From assembly GCA_000697335.1 (NCBI GenBank), contig JNEM01009214.1, positions 1-39,025 of the forward strand: DNA of 39,025 bases. Direction: 5' to 3'. Below are positions 32,557 to 39,025 of the stretch, piece by piece; positions within the stretch are counted from its first letter, which is position 1, and the number at the start of each line of letters is the position of its first letter. The notes beneath the pieces were generated by a model. That model ran no database searches, was not told the origin of the DNA, and was given only the letters and a program-made list of their open reading frames with translations. This DNA comes from Conidiobolus incongruus B7586 (taxonomy: Eukaryota; Entomophthoromycota; Entomophthoromycetes; Entomophthorales; Conidiobolaceae). The translations under genes were made by a program, and so were the position numbers.

Positions 32557-35500
32557 TTAGAAGCAAAGGAATCTGGATTTGCGAGATCCTGCATGTTGGG
32601 CCATGGCACGCTCCTCTTGCATGACTTCGAGCCTGCTCTCAATCATTTGGTACTGCCTCTGCGTCTTCTGATGAGCTTCGCGCTCCGCAGCGAGTTCTGC
32701 ACAGTAGCGGTTGACGCTTTCTCTGAGTTCTTCAAGTTGCTCTTGATGCTTCACGAGGTTCTCGCGTCGTTCATTTTCTAAGCCTTCGTTGATGAGGTGG
32801 AGATTGTTGAGAGCTTGGTCCTTCTGATCGGAGCTGGATTGCAAGAGGGCAATCTGGTTCTTGTATTGGGAAATCATAGATTCTAGATTTGTGACCTTGA
32901 TAGAAAGCTCACTATTGGCCTCTGAGAATGAAGGTGATGATACGGCGATATCTGGTGACGAGCCACTTGGGAGCGTCTTGGATCTCTTGATCTCGCTCTT
33001 GAGATGCTCAATTTCTTGGTCCTTTTGGATTAAGAGAGCTTCACTATCAGCATGAAGAAGAGTTAATTCCGCTACATCAGCTTGAGTTTCAACCAGTTGG
33101 GATTCAACGTCTTGAGCAAGGATTTGGAATTGATCAAATTCCTTCTTAAGAGCTTTATAAGAAGCGTTAACTTGGTTGAGATTATTCTGAAGTTCTTCAA
33201 CCTTGCTAAGTTGCTCTTTCAATTCCGAGTCACGATGATTGAGCTTATTGTGGACCTCACGGTATTGGTTACCAAGAGAATCATTGTGACGTTCTAATTC
33301 TTGCACTAGGCTATTCAATGGCTCAATATTTGATTGAGACTGGTCGAGAAAAATTGACATTTGATCAAGCTCAGTACGTAGATTAATACTTCTGGTCTTA
33401 TAATCCTCAGCTTGAGATTGGTATTTCTTGCAATCAGCCTTAGTTTGCTCAAGAATGTTTTCCAGTTCATTGATCTGGTCTTGATAAGCAGAAATTAACT
33501 CTTGTTGGTCAGAAATCTCAGTTTCATATTTAATAATATCTTCCTTGAGTTGAGCAATTTCTTCAAGGTTTTTAGATTCCTCAATAGTACGGTTTTGGGT
33601 GGATTTTTGCAATTCGGTTTCGAGAGTGGAAATAGTTTGATTCAATTTGGAGATTTGCTCTTGATAGTTAGCATTGATTAACTTTTCGTTTTCAAGCTGA
33701 GAGGTGAGATTGTCGATTTGACTTTGAAGATCATTAACCTGCTGTTGATGGAGACCAATAGTAGAATCTTGTTTAGTCAAGCGAGTCTTATATTTTCTAA
33801 TAGCTGCAGATTTTTCTTCATTATTGGTGTGGAAAGTATCAATAAGCTTATTCTTTTCCTCAAGCAAAGTTTCATATTCTTTCAATTTCTCTTTAAGTTC
33901 AACCAATTCAGGATTAGTTAGTTTTCCATTAGTAATACCACGATCTTTAGAATCAGAAATGTCATTTAGAGTGGATTCGTTAGTAGGGTTAGCCTAAATA
34001 AATAATATGTTTATTAATCGTCTATTTGATAAAATGGAGCTGTACAATGATGTTTAAAATTATGTGTGGTGATAAAAGTATAAACAATAAATATGCAATA
34101 TATATTACCAATTTTTCAGCTGATAATTCATCAGTCTTGATTGGCTTAGAATCAGTAGAAATAACTTTATCTACAAATTCGATACTTGGTTTGGGCTTGA
34201 GAGGTTGCGGTTCCTCCTCTGCCTCCTCAATAGATTTCAACTCTGCATTGATATTTGAATCAGTAGAGTTGGGGTGGAGTTGGTTAGCCAAATCATGCTT
34301 CTCATTTTGAAGCTGTAAAACTTGAACTCGTAATTGTTCAATGAGAGCCAAATGCTCTTGCTCTCTCTTTTCAAGATTACTAATGATTGTTTGGGGAGAT
34401 TGTTCATAATCAACGATGCTATTTCTGTCAGTGGATTCTATGGAAGTGGTATCGGATTCAATATTGAGGTTAGATAAATGTGATGGCAAGGGAGATGGTA
34501 AAACGTTTGCAGGGCCTTTTTGAAGTTGAGATAGCTCTTCTTTAAGTTGATTGTTAAGATCTTGCAATTCTTGATTTTGAATTTGTAATTGGCTCATTTC
34601 AAATTCAATCTGTTCCATTTTTGAATCTCCAGATTGGGACTCATGAATGGAACTAATATCAAAATCAGGTACAGGGATGAAAGAGGGATTGGAAGAGAGT
34701 CGGCTTTCCAAATTCTTCTTATCATTTTCTAACTTATCCAATTGTTGCTGTAATTTGAACATTTCACCAAGGTTTTGGTCATTTTGATAGAGTAACTGGG
34801 ATTTGGCAGTGGTTTCGGAATGAAGTCTTTCCTCAAGATCGGATTTTTCTTCTTTGAGTTGTCTCAATTGCTCTTCGAGATTTTGGATAAGCTGCTCGTA
34901 CTTGAGTGCTTCGGCATTCGAAGTAAGCTGAATATCGCTCATAAATGACATTTCAGTAGGAGCATTCGACATTGTATCAAACTGCATGAAGCTAACTTCA
35001 TCGGCTTTTCTGTTGTAATTTTGGATAAGATGAGTGTAGCGTTTGCGGAGTTCAGAATATTTCCCTCTAATATGCCTCAAGTCGGTCTCTAAAACTTCAA
35101 CCCTCTCAAACAAGAATTGCATAGCTCTCGGATCCGAAGGCGTAGATGAAAGAGGAGAATTAATGGAATTGTTATGAGAGGTGCCCGATTTTTTGTAAGA
35201 TTCTAATTCAGCTTTAAGTTCTTGGAGTTGTTGTTTAAGAGAGTTGATATCATCAATTTCAGTGTGATTTTTGATGGCCTTATTTTTAATCTTTTTAGCA
35301 CGGTTAGCATAGAGTAAGGTATTTTGTGTTTCTGATAAATCAGCTGGAGCAGGTGATACACAAGCGATGAAAATTGTGAAACTATTTCCTCCGATAGAAT
35401 CCTGGAGCAAACGAGTCAATTTAGAATCACGATAGGGGATATGAGGCATCTTGGGGACTTTGCCTAACGCCGAAATGACATTACCCAAGGCCAAAAGACC

Positions 35501-36578
35501 TCCGTTGATATTGATACCTTCTTTGGCACGGTTACCACTAGCACCAGTCTTCTTCATCCTTTCAGAGCCTGCTAAATCGACAAAATGGAATTTGGATTGA
35601 GTGATAACTTTACTACCAGTTTCTGTTTTGTGAACTGATTTCAAACCTACAGAAAAGATAGCATGAGAACGGGATGATACGCTATTCATAGCAGTTTCCG
35701 CGATTTGGCGTTTTGCTGTACCACTTAACAGGAGTCTCATAACATCTTCGACGGATTCTACATCGAGTTCGGTTACACCGTTCCAAACGATATTCCCTTT
35801 ACCATCTTCTCTAATTGTAATTTCAGGTTTATAATTAGGGCCATAATGGTCAGGAATCAAAAGATCTAAAAATTCCTCATTATAAATTTCCAAGTAAGAA
35901 ACTGTCAAACTGACTTGGCTATATTCTTTTAAAATTTGAACTTGAGAGAATATCTCGTTAACAGCCCTTGGGATAATACCATCAGATTCATCATTTTTTA
36001 ATACACCGGTACCCATAGTATAAGTTTTACCGGAAGAAGTTTGACCCTAAAATAATTTTTAGTTAATTAATAATTTTTATTAAACAAAAGTATTGAATAA
36101 AAATTATTTACATATGCTAAAATAGTGACGTTAAAACCTAATATAATTAAAAAAAGTTAGTATAAATAATAAAATTAGTAAATAAAAGATATATACCTTC
36201 AACTAATTTAGGTACTAAAGATTTGACAATATTAAACATATCTTGTTGGGAAGATTCTTCACCGAGCACATGGTCATAAAAATATCTCAAACTGAGGGGG
36301 GGAATGTAAAGTGTACCAACATCTGAATTTACTTCAATAACTGAAGTATCATTAGCTCTGGAACCAGGTTTCTTTAAATCCTCATTGAAAAAAGGTCGTA
36401 CTCTGACCACTAAATTATGTAAATAATTCTTGTTATTGAAATTCTAAAGAGATAATGGATAAAATGAATTACCAACTCGTACTGATAAGTTGTCATTTGT
36501 AGTAGGTGTTGATGCTTCGTTAGTAGGCTGTGAAATTTCCATACCGTTGGAAGTATTATTAGTTTTATGTATTGACAT
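32557..36578 (-). CDS. Kinesin-4 family motor (KIF4-like), five exons, about 1239 residues
   Basis: Plus-end-type microtubule motor with an N-terminal head. Exons on the minus strand, by hand: 36578-36473, 36409-36197, 36137-36112, 36046-34109, 33993-32557; all four introns are GT-AG (63, 59, 65, 115 nt) and restore one frame. The head covers about residues 29-375: VVVRVRPF, P-loop GQTSSGKT (116-123), switch I NSVSSRSH (236-243), switch II DLAGSE (272-277), then HIPYRDSKLTRLLQDS. The GNVISALGK and KEGININGG stretches and the YANRAKKIKNK end of the head fit kinesin-4 best. From about 385 to the C-terminus the protein is mostly heptad-like coiled coil, so a dimer is likely. Length is close to human KIF4A, but the C-terminus (SRKSRFLCF) lacks the cysteine-rich domain of animal KIF4. 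A role in spindle midzone, chromosomes or microtubule length control is inferred from the family. Intron 2 has a good ACTAAC branch site. Confidence 0.93.
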
Positions 36579-39025
36579 TATAGTCTTAAAGTAGTGAAAA
36601 GTACTATAATGACGAGTATGGAAAGCTAATGATTAATTAAAGATGATAAATGATAAATGATAAGAAAAGTGAAATAAATTAATTAAGTGATGTTAATTTT
36701 ACTTTATGTAAGGATGGATAGAAATAAAATCGTTAATTATTGAGTTGGGTTAGTGTAATTGGATTTTGGGTTAAAATTTTGTTCAATTTGATTTAGGAAA
36801 ATTTAATCGTTATGCCTTATTTTGATTGGAAAACAATTGGGGGGTTCTTTAATAAATATGATTTATTTTATACCTCATCAATATTTGAAAGTTATTTGAC
36901 TCCTGTTTAATATATTATTTTTGATATTATACTAGCTATAACTTATAATATAAGAACTATTTATTTCATTTAATATAATAAACATTGATATATATAAGCT
37001 AATTTCTTATTCAATAGTAATGTGCAATTACTATATTTTGATTATCATTTGATCATATAAAGTAATATAATTTTATGCAAAAAGCTCAAGAATATTAAAT
37101 CAAGTGACCTGATATGTTATCAAAATTATTAACAAAATAAAATGCATAAATAAATGTCAAATTTTTGGCACTTTATATGAACAAAGTTGATGTATATCAC
37201 AATTCTCATTCATATTTTACTAATAAAATCATTTAATTATTTTAATTTAATATTTTGGATCAAATAATTTTTAATTTAAAGTTCTTTATTGTTTACAGGA
37301 GTAGTTAAAAAACAAAACAAATAACTTGAAATTCATTTATTAAACGATATTATATAGGCAAAATGAAGGAGTATTAAGAATCAGGTAAACGCCATCTTGA
37401 ATAAAATAAGAAAGATATTTACATATTTTACGGATTAATATACATTGGGGTTATTAAATTTATTAGTCGGAGCATTTTGTTTATAACATTATTATGAAAT
37501 TTTGTGGCAATAAATTATTATTATATATTGTATTATCATTTATTAAAGCATCGCTTATATGTGAATATTGATTTTTACAGTAATATTGTGTTAAAACAAT
37601 AATGAGTATATTTGACTTAAGATTGATTGTATAATATATACAACTTTCGATCCATTTCATTTACTTCAATTTACATATGGATAAATACAATTAACGTTTT
37701 TGCACTGCAAAAATTAACGAATAATTTATTTTCAGTAATTTGAAATAATCTAATATAACTCAGAGTGATATTTTTAAAATTTATATTTTAGTTATTTTGA
37801 TTCATATTCAATAAATACATCGAAATTTGAAGGATTAGAGGCTATATATTAATATGAAAAATAATCAAAATTCTGATGTAATCTAACACTTTTATCACGA
37901 CTAAAATAATATTTATATCTATTTAATTATTTTGCCATTCAAAATATATACAAGCTAAACCTTATTAATTTAGATTTATCCAATTTCAAAGTAAGCAACG
38001 TTTTCAATTCAAATTAGACATTTATTAGCTTAACTTCGACCTACAGTAAAATCCATCAAAATTGAGATTTTTATCCATAAAATTTTAATCAGTTACTTAC
38101 CTTTAATGGATTTGTATTGAATTTTGAAAAAAGTTAAGTGGGAATCTTTATGAGCTTGTGATAATTGAAACTTTATAGTTAGTTTTGGATCGATCACGTG
38201 TAATTCAAGAAATTTCAATATTCAATTTTTTCAAATATAATAAAGTACTTAGCGATACAATTTTAAATAAATATTAAGTTTTAATTCTTGAAAGCATAAA
38301 GATTCACGTCTTTCAAATCTATAAACTATACTTTGAAAACAACAGTTGTTTCAAATAACTATAAACAAATCAATGAGAAAATGAATTGTTCAGTATTCGC
38401 AAGAATAAACCAATTTCATGTATTATGAATATTTAAATTTAATATTGTATTATAATTAACAAACAAATTTGTGGATTATTTATTTGAAAGATTAATTGCA
38501 TATGAATAAGTTATTGATCCTTTCTACTAATTTTGGAAAATATTTTAGCGATTGAATGGCAATATGATTCTATTAAAATTATCTCATGTTATAAGTAGTA
38601 ATACAATCAAAAAAGTCAAATGAATGAATGTATTATTATACTTAATAATAATTAACTTAATTTTGAAACTAATTGATTAATATGATATTAAATGGTAAAA
38701 TGAATATATAACAAATATAATGATAAGAAATAATATTTGAAAATTTTTTAATTCATCTATTATACCTTTATTATATTTAATTATTATCAAAAAAAAGTAG
38801 AATTATATAAAATATTTAAATTTTTATTATTATATATTTTAATTAAATTTCTTTCAATCTTGTTACTATTGAAAATAAATATCAAATTAAATTTGTATAT
38901 TATTTTTAATTGAATTTGAATCTATCTATTATATTTTCGTATATAATATATATTTTAACTTATTGGCAAAGTAATTGAACTTTTTTGATAAACTTTAACT
39001 AATTAATTTTTCAAATAAATAATAA
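36579..39025. other. Kinesin upstream region and AT-rich DNA to the window end
   Basis: The first part must contain the kinesin promoter, but no clear TATA box or other element stands out. A short repeat of GATAAAT units lies near 36645-36662. The rest is AT-rich with no supportable gene. Confidence 0.55.

Noticed and set aside
34022-34108. Read-through of the last long kinesin exon into a hydrophobic tail ending near 34022
   Set aside because: This is the translation of an intron. A GT donor at 34108 and an AG acceptor at 33994 join the frame cleanly to a continuing coiled coil.
32593-34310. Several plus-strand open frames across the kinesin gene
   Set aside because: They are shadows of the minus-strand coiled-coil coding exons; the minus strand carries the recognisable protein.
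1-39025. CRISPR arrays, bacterial operons, riboswitches, rRNA genes
   Set aside because: No regular repeat-spacer pattern, no clustered prokaryotic genes and no rRNA-like blocks were seen; the introns and the tRNA indicate a eukaryotic nuclear genome.

Overview
The window looks like nuclear DNA of a very AT-rich eukaryote. GC-richer coding islands sit in intergenic sequence that is almost entirely A+T. One gene has four short GT-AG introns (59 to 115 nt), and there is a eukaryotic tRNA-Val(AAC). A tandem family of intronless trypsins next to a kinesin with short 5' introns best fits an early-diverging fungus; a Conidiobolus-like (Entomophthoromycotina) genome is my inference, not a demonstrated identity.

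Positions 1650 to 31309 hold a cluster of ten S1 (trypsin-like) protease loci on both strands. Three are intact (4809-5579 +, 7115-7882 -, 18673-19440 -). One is full length apart from a single in-frame TGA (9925-10692 -). Six are clearly decayed (1650-2382 +, 14278-15024 -, about 17275-17952 +, 24008-24784 -, 29146-29915 +, 30582-31309 -). The intact members encode 255-256 residue zymogens with His/Asp/Ser, Asp189 and six cysteines, so they should cut after Lys/Arg. Six of the ten loci encode a propeptide of exactly 22 residues ending in PPPR (PAPK in one) just before IVGG. None has an N-terminal hydrophobic signal peptide. A TATA-like box 51 to 61 bp before the ATG leaves little room for an upstream secretion exon.

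Two dead copies in opposite orientation (14278-15024 and 17275-17952) share a 398-bp tract with only two mismatches, while the aligned 61 bp just 5' of it are about 54% identical. This is the pattern of a recent gene-conversion tract. The cluster thus shows birth, death and homogenisation of paralogs.

Positions 32139-32212 carry a tRNA-Val. Positions 32557-36578 (minus) carry a five-exon kinesin-4 (KIF4-like) gene of about 1239 residues, including a 26-nt micro-exon directly before the P-loop. The remaining intergenic DNA is AT-rich, with several (AT)n tracts and a few short open fragments I could not assign. All splice sites, identities and positions were worked out by hand from the sequence; no searches were run.
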